This document shows, piece by piece, positions 25,576 through 34,199 of a stretch of 34,946 bases of DNA. The notes under the pieces are model-generated. The model did no database searches and was not told the origin of the DNA. It worked only from the letters and a program-made list of their open reading frames with translations. A program made the translations under genes and the position numbers. Each line of letters starts with the position of its first letter. Position 1 is the stretch's first letter. The stretch is from an uncultured Shewanella sp. (GTDB lineage Bacteria; Pseudomonadota; Gammaproteobacteria; Enterobacterales; Shewanellaceae): the NCBI RefSeq assembly GCF_947501665.1, contig NZ_CANMWS010000043.1, forward strand, positions 1 through 34,946. Direction: 5' to 3'.

Positions 25576-25827
25576 TATTATCTCCGACTATTTTTAATAT
25601 TCTGGTTATTTTAAAGCAAACGATAAAAAGCAGGACCGCGTTATGAGATGGTTATTTAATAAACACTCATCACGAGTAAAATCACTAAACTCCCTTGTCA
25701 CTTCAGCGGTCCAGCTTTTGATGCTTGTTAATGACTCTTCGTTTTTATCCAGTGCTTAACAGGGATAACCCGCCCAGATATTAATATCTGACTCTCCTAA
25801 ATAACAATAATCGAGAATAAAAATATA
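25576..25827. other. intergenic region with a 16-bp palindrome, left of the IS
   Basis: About 250 bases without a gene. CAGATATTAATATCTG at 25775-25790 is a perfect 16-base palindrome, about 40 bases before the left end of the insertion sequence. It may be a regulator site for the exported protein gene or unrelated to it. Confidence 0.45.
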
Positions 25828-26862
25828 CCTGATTACCTACAAGTTTCAGCTATAAAAATTTTTGCAATATGGGCTACATTCAGAGTAGTGCTTACTATGG
25901 AGAATAGTCATGGCTAAAAGTAAAATTCAGCATCAGCTTGGGTATAGTTTATTAACATTATTCAAACATTATGGCACTGAGGAGCAATGTGTAAAGGCGT
26001 TGTTTAATTGGAAATGGCCTACTGGTTTTATTTGTCCTGAATGTTCTTCACAAAGTTACTGCACGTTAAAATCCAGAAAAATTTATCAGTGCAACCGTTG
26101 TCATCACCAAACATCATTAACAACCAATACGATATTTGAACATTCAAAGCTTCCCTTAACTATCTGGTTTTTAAGTGTGCATTTAATTGTTCAGTCGAAA
26201 GTCGGTATTTCAGCTTTATCACTTAAACGTCAAATAGGCGTGTCTTATAATACAGCTTGGCGTGTGAAACAAAAAATCATGCAAGTGATGAAAGAGCGAG
26301 ATGATAAACGCCAATTATCGAGTATTGTTCAAGTTGATGATGTGTATTATGGCGATGAGCGTCATGGTGGAAAACGAGGCCGTGGTTCAGACAATAAATT
26401 GCCTTTTATAGCAGCAGTATCAACAAATAGTGAAGGTCATCCTCAGTATATGAACTTTAATGTCGTAAAAGGATTCCGTTTAACCGAGGTAGCCCGTTGG
26501 GCAAAAACACATTTATCTAAAGGAAGTACCGTCGTATCTGGTGGACTCGCTTGCTTTAGTGCCGTTAAAGACGCGGAATGCGAGCATTTCAGCATTGTGA
26601 CAGGTGGCGGACCAAAAAGTGTGACAAAACAGCAATTCATTTGGGTCAATACGATGATAGTGAATGTAAAGAATGCCATTACAGGGACTTATCATTCTAT
26701 CAATCCTAGACACTTACCCCGATATTTAGCTGAATATTGTTATCGCTTTAATCGACGGTTTTCACTTGAAGACATGTTACCGCGATTTATGTATGTTGCA
26801 CTCAGAACACCTCCCATGCCACAGAAGTATTTGAGTATGGCTGAGCTTTATGGGTAATCAGG
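25828..26862 (+). mobile_element. IS1595-family insertion sequence
   Basis: The ends are imperfect inverted repeats of about 23 bases: left CCTGATTACCTACAAG, right (read inward) CCTGATTACCCATAAA, with ten identical outer bases and about 17 of 23 matching overall. The element is 1,035 bases long and carries one transposase gene whose stop lies inside the right repeat. I found no clear 8-bp target duplication, so the insertion may be old or its ends slightly misplaced. Confidence 0.75.
25910..26857 (+). CDS. IS1595-family transposase with one catalytic Asp replaced
   Basis: The 315-residue protein has an N-terminal zinc ribbon (CPEC at about 40 and CNRC at about 60) and the ISXO2-like catalytic domain. 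The first acidic motif, VDDVYYGDERHGGKRGRGSD, is present (Asp143/144). The second, normally SDGL.CF in relatives I remember, reads SGGLACFSAV here, so the catalytic Asp is Gly211 (GGT instead of GAT). The third region, VNTMIVNVKNAITGTYHSIN, and the YRFNRRF signature are intact. The reading frame is complete, but the enzyme is probably inactive. Start ATG with GGAG upstream. Confidence 0.9.
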   Translation: MAKSKIQHQLGYSLLTLFKHYGTEEQCVKALFNWKWPTGFICPECSSQSYCTLKSRKIYQCNRCHHQTSLTTNTIFEHSKLPLTIWFLSVHLIVQSKVGISALSLKRQIGVSYNTAWRVKQKIMQVMKERDDKRQLSSIVQVDDVYYGDERHGGKRGRGSDNKLPFIAAVSTNSEGHPQYMNFNVVKGFRLTEVARWAKTHLSKGSTVVSGGLACFSAVKDAECEHFSIVTGGGPKSVTKQQFIWVNTMIVNVKNAITGTYHSINPRHLPRYLAEYCYRFNRRFSLEDMLPRFMYVALRTPPMPQKYLSMAELYG

Positions 26863-27021
26863 ACACATTATCACTGCTCAAAGAACACAACTCGCTAATA
26901 CTAAATCTATTAAGATCTAAAATATTAAAATTATTTTTTATGATTGCACTAAACTTTAGTATTCATAGGTTCATGCGCCTTTAACACTAAACCTTCACAT
27001 CTATCCTTAGGAGTGGCTCAG

Positions 27022-28674
27022 GTGAAATCGATGTCACAAAATACAACCCATACCGTGTTTAACCAAGCACCACCTTTAACCCCTTATAATGCTTTTCTTA
27101 CCGATCCCTTACTGCAACGACAATTAAAACACTACCAATCTGACTGGGGATTCAAACAACTACAAGAATATGGAGGCTTAGTCGGTGGACAAATGTTTGA
27201 GTGGGGCTTTGAAGCCAATCGATATACACCTGAACTTCGCAATTTTGATCGTTTTGGACATCGCATCGATGAAGTTTACTATCATCCAGCCTACCATCAC
27301 ATTATGGAACAAGCAGTAAAATACCGCTTACATAATTTACCTTGGACAGAACCCCGAAAAGGGGCACACAATATGAGAGCTGCGCTATTCTATTTACACG
27401 CTCAAGCCGAAGCTGGAACAGCTTGTCCCATTACCATGACTTTCGCCAGTGCCGCCGTCTTAGTCAATAGTAAACAACCTGATCCACAATGGTACACAAA
27501 ACTATTATCTAACCAATATGACCCTCGCACCTTACCACTAGCACAAAAAAAAGGGATTACCATTGGCATGGCTATGACAGAAAAACAAGGGGGGAGTGAT
27601 GTAAAATCAAATACTAGCATAGCCAAACGACACTATACTAAAAACGAGAGCTACCATATTACCGGACATAAATGGTTTTGTTCAGCACCTATGTCTGATG
27701 CTTTTTTAGTCTTAGCAAATTTAGATCAAGGATTATCCTGCTTTTTGCTACCTAGGTGGTTAGAGAGCAAGCAACACAATAATTTTCAAATACAACGCCT
27801 CAAAGATAAATTAGGCAACCGCAGTAATGCTTCTTCAGAAGTTGAATTTGATCAGAGTCAGGCTTACTTATTATCTCAGCCTGGTCAAGGGATTAACACC
27901 ATAATGAAAATGGTTAACCTTACTCGATTTGATTGTATTTTGGGCTCGGCGGCACTGATGCGCCAAAGCCTTGTTCAGGCCTATCATCATTGTCAGCATC
28001 GAAGTATCAAACAGCGATACCTCATTGATCAGCCAATAATGCGAAATGTACTCGCGGATATGGCATTAGATAGCAACGCTGCATTATTAATCGGCATGCG
28101 GTTGGCAAAGTGTTTAGACGATCCACAAGATAAAACTGAGCAGCAACTATTTCGTATAGGCTGTTGCCTAGGAAAATATTGGATCTGCAAACGAGCCTCA
28201 TTACTCATCACCGAAGCTGCCGAATGTTTAGGTGGTGGAGGCTATATTGAAGAATCGATTTTACCACGCCTATACCGTGAAGCCCCGGTCAACTCATTGT
28301 GGGAAGGTAGCGCTAATGTACAGTGCTTAGATCTCTTACGAATATTATTAAAAGAGCCAGACATGATCCAAACATTTCTTTGCTACCTGAGTCAAAGTAA
28401 GGGAAAGCTAGCGCTATTTGATACGTATCTAAACACAATAGAAAAACAAATAACTCAAATTCAATTGGATCAAGCTCCCTTATCATCATATTCACGTATT
28501 TTGGCCAACAAATTAGCATTAGCATGGCAAGCCGCACTTATGTTAATACATCAACCCGAAGCAATTGCACGACAATTTTGCCAAAATAGATTAACTGGAG
28601 AGTTTCATGGCGTGTATGGTGGTTTAACGGATAAAGTTGCGATTGCTGAGATTTTAAACGATATTTTACATTAA
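27022..28674 (+). CDS. aidB: AidB-type acyl-CoA dehydrogenase family protein
   Basis: The 550-residue protein matches E. coli AidB along its length (NTTHTVFNQAPPL start, HAQAEAGTACPITMTFASAA, GMAMTEKQGGSDVKSNT, GHKWFCSAP, LKDKLGNRSNASSEVEF, LPRLYREAPVNSLWEGSANV). AidB is a FAD-containing, DNA-binding member of the acyl-CoA dehydrogenase fold, induced in the adaptive response to alkylation and in anaerobiosis; its substrate is unknown. I choose GTG 27022 because AGGAG (27009-27013) lies 8 bases before it; an in-frame GTG at 27013 overlaps that site, and ATG 27031 is also possible. It is followed 41 bases later by cfa. Confidence 0.95.
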   Translation: MKSMSQNTTHTVFNQAPPLTPYNAFLTDPLLQRQLKHYQSDWGFKQLQEYGGLVGGQMFEWGFEANRYTPELRNFDRFGHRIDEVYYHPAYHHIMEQAVKYRLHNLPWTEPRKGAHNMRAALFYLHAQAEAGTACPITMTFASAAVLVNSKQPDPQWYTKLLSNQYDPRTLPLAQKKGITIGMAMTEKQGGSDVKSNTSIAKRHYTKNESYHITGHKWFCSAPMSDAFLVLANLDQGLSCFLLPRWLESKQHNNFQIQRLKDKLGNRSNASSEVEFDQSQAYLLSQPGQGINTIMKMVNLTRFDCILGSAALMRQSLVQAYHHCQHRSIKQRYLIDQPIMRNVLADMALDSNAALLIGMRLAKCLDDPQDKTEQQLFRIGCCLGKYWICKRASLLITEAAECLGGGGYIEESILPRLYREAPVNSLWEGSANVQCLDLLRILLKEPDMIQTFLCYLSQSKGKLALFDTYLNTIEKQITQIQLDQAPLSSYSRILANKLALAWQAALMLIHQPEAIARQFCQNRLTGEFHGVYGGLTDKVAIAEILNDILH

Positions 28675-28715
28675 TATCATCGAAAAGTAAGCACTTTGAA
28701 AGGATTGATTGCCCT

Positions 28716-29888
28716 ATGTTGAATCTCAATGAACCTGGTCTTCCCTCATCAGAACAAGTGATTGTTAAGCAACGTCACTTGGCAGCTAAAACACTATTTG
28801 AGTCACTGATTAAACCTAGTGGCATTCGTGTTAATGGCAACCAACCTTATGATATTCAAGTTAACAATCCCAAATTTTATCGTCGAGTCCTACATAAAGG
28901 AAATTTAGGTTTAGGCGAAGCGTATATGGAAGGTTGGTGGGAGTGTGAACGTATTGATTTATTTATTGAAAAATTATTACAAGCTAAACTGGAGCGGCAT
29001 GTCAAAAACCGCCTTAGCTTACTATGGCCATTCTTGATCACCCGATATATCAATTTACAAACGGCCATACGAGCATTTGCAGTAGCAAAACAGCATTATA
29101 ATATCGGTAATGATTTATTTGAAAAAATGTTGGGAAAATCCATGGCTTATAGCTGTGGTTATTGGCAAAAAGCCCAAACATTACAACAAGCACAAGATGC
29201 CAAACTGAATTTATTGTGTCGTAAATTAAAACTCGAACCAGGCATGAAATTATTGGATATAGGTTGTGGCTGGGGGGGATTAGCGGCCTATGCGGCGGAA
29301 CATTTTTCTGTGTCAGTTACTGGCATCACTATATCAAGTGCTCAATTTGAATATGCGGTAGAAAAATATAAACATCTCGATATCTGTTTCAAACTACAAG
29401 ATTATCGAGATTTGAATGAACGTTATGATCGCATTGTATCAGTAGGAATGTTAGAGCACGTTGGGTATAAAAATTATCGACAATTTATGAAAAAAGTGGA
29501 TGATTGTTTAGCACCGCAAGGTTTAGCCGTATTACATACTATTGTCGATAATACCAGCAATACAGCCTGCGACCCCTGGATCAATAAATATATTTTTGTC
29601 AACGGGGTACTCCCTTCTGTATCACAATTATCAAAAGCGGCAGAAGGACTATTCGTCATTGAAGACATCCATAACTTTGGACCCGATTATGCGAAAACAC
29701 TCATGGCTTGGCATGATAATTTTATAGAAAGTTATCCAACATTAAGCGCCACATACGATAAACGCTTTTATCGTATGTGGCGTTACTATCTGTTGAGTTG
29801 TGCTGGTGGTTTTAAAGCTCGTTACATGCAGTTAATGCAATTTGTAATAAGTAAAGATAGAGCAGATTGTTATCAATCTGAACGTTAG
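28716..29888 (+). CDS. cfa: cyclopropane-fatty-acyl-phospholipid synthase family protein
   Basis: The 390-residue cytoplasmic or membrane-associated methyltransferase transfers a methylene from S-adenosylmethionine to double bonds of phospholipid acyl chains. The SAM motif LLDIGCGWGGLAAYAA lies near residue 180. QHYNIGNDLFEKML and YSCGYW are family hallmarks, and the C-terminal LLSCAGGFKARYMQLMQF carries Cys362 at the place of the reactive Cys of E. coli Cfa (as I recall, Cys354). AAAGGA precedes the ATG. It lies just downstream of aidB, probably in one transcript, pairing a stress protein with membrane hardening. Confidence 0.93.
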   Translation: MLNLNEPGLPSSEQVIVKQRHLAAKTLFESLIKPSGIRVNGNQPYDIQVNNPKFYRRVLHKGNLGLGEAYMEGWWECERIDLFIEKLLQAKLERHVKNRLSLLWPFLITRYINLQTAIRAFAVAKQHYNIGNDLFEKMLGKSMAYSCGYWQKAQTLQQAQDAKLNLLCRKLKLEPGMKLLDIGCGWGGLAAYAAEHFSVSVTGITISSAQFEYAVEKYKHLDICFKLQDYRDLNERYDRIVSVGMLEHVGYKNYRQFMKKVDDCLAPQGLAVLHTIVDNTSNTACDPWINKYIFVNGVLPSVSQLSKAAEGLFVIEDIHNFGPDYAKTLMAWHDNFIESYPTLSATYDKRFYRMWRYYLLSCAGGFKARYMQLMQFVISKDRADCYQSER

Positions 29889-30680
29889 CATCTCATCTTA
29901 AATTCACAAAGAATCTTGCCATCTCAGCCATACAAAGATGAGAGCAACTCTTAAAATATTGTCCGTAATAAAAAGTATTTTCATCAAAATCCATTATGCA
30001 AGTTGACCGTTGAAGGTTTAACAGCTTTTTCAATTGCAACAAGATCCCCTTTCAGGATGCTAAACGATAACTTAAACGACTGACTAGATTTAAAAACAAC
30101 TTATGGCTTCAAGATAAACTAACAACTCATTGCTTTAAAATAGTTGTTTTATAATATAAAACACTAATTCAATAACCAGAGCAACCATGCCATTTCAGTG
30201 AATACCAATGACTATCAAATACCAGCCACCATTGAAGTCAGCAGCAAATGACGGTAATCATCTTTATGGATAAGCAAGAAGCGAGAAATGATGCAATCAT
30301 CAATATGCTAAGACAAAATACCTTAGCATATTGATGATTGCTCTAAGGTAAGTGTCCACCAGTATCTTAATAAGCTCATTTTTCGTCAAATACCTCCACA
30401 TGAGTCCAGCACTTGGTTGTTATCGACCTCTTCACTCAACATAATAATAAAAAATCAATTTCTTTGCTCTCCTCCCCTTCAAACATGGCCACAGTAACAA
30501 ACTGATAAATATTATTTATTTTCTATACCTTCTATTTTTATATTTCTTTTATCAACATGGTTCAGTTTATGCACTTTTGATATATATCCAAGTAACATCG
30601 ACTCTGCGCCCCTTCGCTACGAAAAACACGATGTTATTAAATTTAGCATGACGAAAAATACCTTCAATAAGGAACAATGA
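29889..30680. other. 0.8-kb gene-free region between cfa and the oxygenase cluster
   Basis: No frame of convincing coding quality is present on either strand. The stretch contains weak AT-rich inverted repeats and a long perfect inverted repeat listed separately. It is compositionally like other AT-rich intergenic DNA here and marks the left boundary of the oxygenase and sugar-activation cluster. It may hold decayed sequence or a small RNA. Confidence 0.5.
30293..30341. repeat. 20-bp perfect inverted repeat
   Basis: Arms at 30293-30312 and 30322-30341 are exact reverse complements (20 of 20) around a 9-base loop. No T-run follows, so an ordinary terminator is unlikely. The position, in the middle of a 0.8-kb gene-free stretch, suggests a structured RNA or a regulatory or mobile-element remnant. 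Confidence 0.8.
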
Positions 30681-32414
30681 ATGTCAAAAAAAATATTCTT
30701 TGCTAGTAGCACAACCCAAAAAGTGACTCATAAACTAACTGGTTTTTTAATTAAACCACGGAATATTCCCAAGCTGGTTCCTTTATCATCACTTAACTCA
30801 AATGAAATCAAAAAGTACAAAGCGTTACAAAATGATGCCAAAACTGTCCAATTTAGAGAAAAAATCTTAACCATGCTAGGTGAAAGCTCAGAGGATTTTC
30901 TTACCCTCAGTCAATCACTGAGTAAAGAAGGCGCCCTAGCATTTCGTGATTTTGTCACAGAAAAGTCATTTGGATATTTAGTCAATGCTTATGATGATGC
31001 ATTAAGCAAGATGAAAAGTAGCCCTGCAGGACATACCTTTAAAAATTTTCAATACATGAAAAACTTCTTAGTGAATGCACAATTCAATGATGCTTTATTT
31101 CATCCCTTGCTCATTCTCCTTATAGCTTATCAATTGGGCACTCCGATAAGACTGATTGATATCAGAGGAAAAGATGCCAAACCTATGAAAACCACGGTAC
31201 GGGATAATGGGGTTCATCTCGACGATACCTTATTTGGAAAAGAGTTTAAAATTATACTCATGTGGCAAAAGGGCACCACAAAAGGGCCAAACGGTCAAAA
31301 CATGGTGTTAATCTCCAGAGCACATCATTTAGTTCGCCAGATAGATACTGAGCATGGTGCAAACTTTGATACCGCTGAAGAAATTGCCAATGAAATATTG
31401 TTCAATAAATATCTTGATAAATCCCCCTACCCAGTTGAGATGAGTGATGAACGACCAATGACGGTAATTTTTGACGCAACGCGTGTACCACACCACCGTT
31501 ATCGAAATACATCAAACAATGCTATGCGAAGTTGTTTAATTTTAGCTTTTCATCCCATAACCGAAAATAACTTCCCTTCCAAAAGTGTCGAACTAGATAA
31601 TACCGCTTTAAATAAAATACAAGAAAGTGTGTTTGGTCAGTTTAATGAATTATCAAGCACTAATGTTACTGAGGATTTTTTAAGAGCAATTAAAAATTAT
31701 CGGCTCAAGATCAAGGTTAAAATTCAGCAACTCATTCAATCGAAAAAGCTTGTTCCACTTAAATCAAAAACATTATCTCGTGAAAAATTTACTTTATGGT
31801 TAAAAAATATCGAAGAAGGTTATAAACAGAGTCAATTCCATTCGATCCAGTTTTCAACTGAATCGATGAATGTGAATAGATTCCAAAATGCATTGATGCA
31901 TTCCATAGAATTCGACCGACATTGTGATTTAGATTTACGACTCTACCCCGACAGGCGAGAAGTAAAAAGAAAAGAGTTAAGAAATCGCCTGAGAGAACAA
32001 GGAGTCAATGGTTACTCAACAAAGGCATTAATTGAACATAGAGTACTTGGAATAACAAAACTCACCATTAACGATATATTATCGCCTAACACCCTTACTG
32101 AACAAATAAAAACAGTATCTACCGACCACAGAATTGATGAATGTAGTCGCCTGTTATTAAACGACCTTTTAGAAGCATTAAATCGATGCCATGACATTCA
32201 GACATTTCGTTCAACCTCTTTATTTGTATACTTATTATTAGAAGAACTGGCTAATACAACACATTTTTTACAGCTCAATACGCATATTTTATCCTTATTT
32301 AAACATTATGCCGCTCTTGTATGGGCCGATGACTTTTATATACGAAAAAATACCAATAAAACACCAGCAATGAACCTTGAGCCGATTATTAATAAATACT
32401 TTGATGGATCCTAA
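30681..32414 (+). CDS. probable Fe(II)/2-oxoglutarate (PhyH-like) oxygenase with unknown C-terminal half
   Basis: I do not recognise the whole 577-residue protein. Its middle fits the phytanoyl-CoA dioxygenase fold: an HxD pair, His179 and Asp181 in NGVHLDDTLF; a GPNGQNMVLISRAHHL segment resembling the family's GSH-like loop; and the distal His272 in VPHHRYRNTS, with Arg283 eleven residues later in MRSCLILAFHP. Human PHYH uses His175, Asp177, His264 and Arg275, an almost identical spacing (recollection). This suggests a hydroxylase or oxidative tailoring enzyme. Residues 300-577 are mostly helical, with no known domain. The gene starts at ATG 30681 after AAGGA and is followed by a kinase and a nucleotidyltransferase gene, so a sugar- or lipid-linked substrate is plausible. 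Alternative: an unrelated beta-fold. Confidence 0.55.
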   Translation: MSKKIFFASSTTQKVTHKLTGFLIKPRNIPKLVPLSSLNSNEIKKYKALQNDAKTVQFREKILTMLGESSEDFLTLSQSLSKEGALAFRDFVTEKSFGYLVNAYDDALSKMKSSPAGHTFKNFQYMKNFLVNAQFNDALFHPLLILLIAYQLGTPIRLIDIRGKDAKPMKTTVRDNGVHLDDTLFGKEFKIILMWQKGTTKGPNGQNMVLISRAHHLVRQIDTEHGANFDTAEEIANEILFNKYLDKSPYPVEMSDERPMTVIFDATRVPHHRYRNTSNNAMRSCLILAFHPITENNFPSKSVELDNTALNKIQESVFGQFNELSSTNVTEDFLRAIKNYRLKIKVKIQQLIQSKKLVPLKSKTLSREKFTLWLKNIEEGYKQSQFHSIQFSTESMNVNRFQNALMHSIEFDRHCDLDLRLYPDRREVKRKELRNRLREQGVNGYSTKALIEHRVLGITKLTINDILSPNTLTEQIKTVSTDHRIDECSRLLLNDLLEALNRCHDIQTFRSTSLFVYLLLEELANTTHFLQLNTHILSLFKHYAALVWADDFYIRKNTNKTPAMNLEPIINKYFDGS

Positions 32415-32542
32415 CCGCATTCAACATGCTCAACCCTTCCTCTCTTTTATAGCGTAAAAATCTCATTTTCGTTTTAAAAGGAATAAAACATAAAAAACCC
32501 TAATAGAGTCAAATTAATGAATAAACGAATATTGGAGACTAT

Positions 32543-33436
32543 ATGGATTTAATGAAAGCCCAAATACCACTGAGAATTGGATTTGTAGGCGGTGGTACCG
32601 ATTTTCCTGAAGTTTGGGAGCAAGTGGGTACAGGCGCAACAGTTTCAACATGTATAAACAAATACATCCAAGTCGAGCATCACCCACACAAACAAAGAGC
32701 TCATAATCCACTGACATCAAAATATTTTGCTGATCCCGAACATTTTAGTATTCAAAGCATGGGAGGGATCGCTATTGGCTCTGGATTAGGCACGTCTTCT
32801 AGTATATATGTCGCAATTGCGGAGCTGAATAATAATATCCACCTTAAAAAAATGAACAAGTTTGATATCGCCAACTATGCCAGAGATCTTGAGTTACGCT
32901 CTGGCAATATCGTCGGCTGGCAAGATCATATTACCGCTTCTTACAGAAACAGTATTCATGTGAATTACAATCTAAATCACATTACAGTCAATATTATCCC
33001 GTCTTCAGCGCTCTCAACATTATTTCAATTTATCTCTGTTTACTATTATGGAAAAAGACATCATACTGGTACAAAGCTTCAATCTCATCTCATTAATAGT
33101 ATTAATGAAAGTACTGCCTACTTTTCAGAATTAACCATACTGGCAAATACATTCGCCTCTGAATTAAAAAACATGAAACCCAAAATAAAGTTACTAGGTG
33201 AGATGATCTGGGAGTCTTGGAAACTAAAACGATTGACTAATCCCCTTATTGCACCAGAAAACCTAAATGAACTCCTTAATTATGCTAAATCAAATGGCTG
33301 CTGGGGGGCAAAACTGATGGGGGCTGGATCCGGTGGGTATATTTTAGCTGTCGGTGAAAAAAATCACTGTGATGATATATTTTGTAAAAAATTTAATCTT
33401 CAACGCATGGATATTGGATTACATATAGAAAAATGA
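32543..33436 (+). CDS. GHMP-family sugar kinase, HddA-like
   Basis: The 297-residue protein belongs to the GHMP kinases and most resembles D-glycero-D-manno-heptose 7-phosphate kinase (HddA) and related sugar kinases. The N-terminal substrate motif PLRIGFVGGGTDFPE lies at 9-23, the ATP loop GSGLGTSSS at 79-87, and the C-terminal glycine-rich motif GAKLMGAGSGGYIL near 255-268. It would phosphorylate a sugar at the anomeric carbon for activation. GGAG precedes the ATG at good spacing. Its stop overlaps the next start by 4 bases (ATGA). No other heptose genes (gmhA, gmhB) are in view, so the sugar could differ. It is somewhat shorter than typical HddA. Confidence 0.82.
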   Translation: MDLMKAQIPLRIGFVGGGTDFPEVWEQVGTGATVSTCINKYIQVEHHPHKQRAHNPLTSKYFADPEHFSIQSMGGIAIGSGLGTSSSIYVAIAELNNNIHLKKMNKFDIANYARDLELRSGNIVGWQDHITASYRNSIHVNYNLNHITVNIIPSSALSTLFQFISVYYYGKRHHTGTKLQSHLINSINESTAYFSELTILANTFASELKNMKPKIKLLGEMIWESWKLKRLTNPLIAPENLNELLNYAKSNGCWGAKLMGAGSGGYILAVGEKNHCDDIFCKKFNLQRMDIGLHIEK

Positions 33437-34158
33437 GAATGAATAATCCAAAATATGTTGGTGTATTATGCTGTGGAGGAAAAGGCGAAAGACTCGGTGA
33501 AATATCACAATATATCACTAAGCCATTTATTCCTGTTTTTGATAGACCCGTATTTAAATATGCCATTGAAAAATTAGAACGCTCATCTCACATTGATGAA
33601 ATATATATCATTGCGAATGAAAATAATGCTGATGCGTTAAATAAAAGCCAACATAAAGTTATCATACAAGACGATTCAACAGTATTTGACATGTTCTCAG
33701 CCCTGACTTATTTAAAAAAGACCCTCACGCTTTCTTCAAATGTTGTCCTGCTACCCTGTGATAACTACTCCAATGTAAGTATTGACAAAAGTATAAAATT
33801 ATTTGAGTCAACCCCATGTGATATAGCAATTAATTTATTTAGCTGCCATAAAGTAAAAACTAAACAAAAGTTAGGTATTTTCAATTTAAAAACAATGTCA
33901 TACCGGTATGACCAACTAAATAAAAGCGATCAAAATATTCTTATTGCACCATATATAGTAAGTAAAAAAATCAACCTTAAAGACAAGACTGAAAGCGAAT
34001 TATTAAACACAATGCACATCGCCCACAGGCAACATCAAGGCTATTGGTTTGATATCGGTACCCCCTATTCGTTATACCAAGCCTCTCAATTTAGAAAATG
34101 TGAATTAGAAAGAATCAATCCTATAAAAAAGAGTAATACCAATATTATTTTAAAATAA
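33433..34158 (+). CDS. nucleotidyltransferase, HddC/RmlA-like
   Basis: The 241-residue protein has the sugar-1-phosphate nucleotidyltransferase fold: GVLCCGGKGERLGEI (from about 9), a variant of the GGxGTRL loop, followed by TKPFIPVFDRPVFKYAIEKL, then a metal/substrate acidic motif LLPCDNYSN near 108 and the C-terminal HQGYWFDIGTPYSLYQASQF. It would join a sugar 1-phosphate to a nucleoside triphosphate, giving an NDP-sugar. The 4-base overlap with the kinase gene implies a single pathway: kinase then activation, as in GDP-heptose synthesis (HddA then HddC). The nucleotide and sugar cannot be read from the sequence. The last 15 residues are charged and probably disordered. Confidence 0.82.
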   Translation: MRMNNPKYVGVLCCGGKGERLGEISQYITKPFIPVFDRPVFKYAIEKLERSSHIDEIYIIANENNADALNKSQHKVIIQDDSTVFDMFSALTYLKKTLTLSSNVVLLPCDNYSNVSIDKSIKLFESTPCDIAINLFSCHKVKTKQKLGIFNLKTMSYRYDQLNKSDQNILIAPYIVSKKINLKDKTESELLNTMHIAHRQHQGYWFDIGTPYSLYQASQFRKCELERINPIKKSNTNIILK

Positions 34159-34199
34159 TAGCGCCATAATCTCATGGTTTTCATCAATCATAGCTCATT

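Noticed and set aside
25820..26870. 8-bp target-site duplication flanking the IS1595 element
   Set aside because: The bases next to the two ends do not match under any of the end placements I tried.
29891..29944. CTCATCTT/AAGATGAG inverted repeat after cfa
   Set aside because: The arms are 8 bases long, about 40 bases apart, and no T-run follows; too weak for a terminator call.
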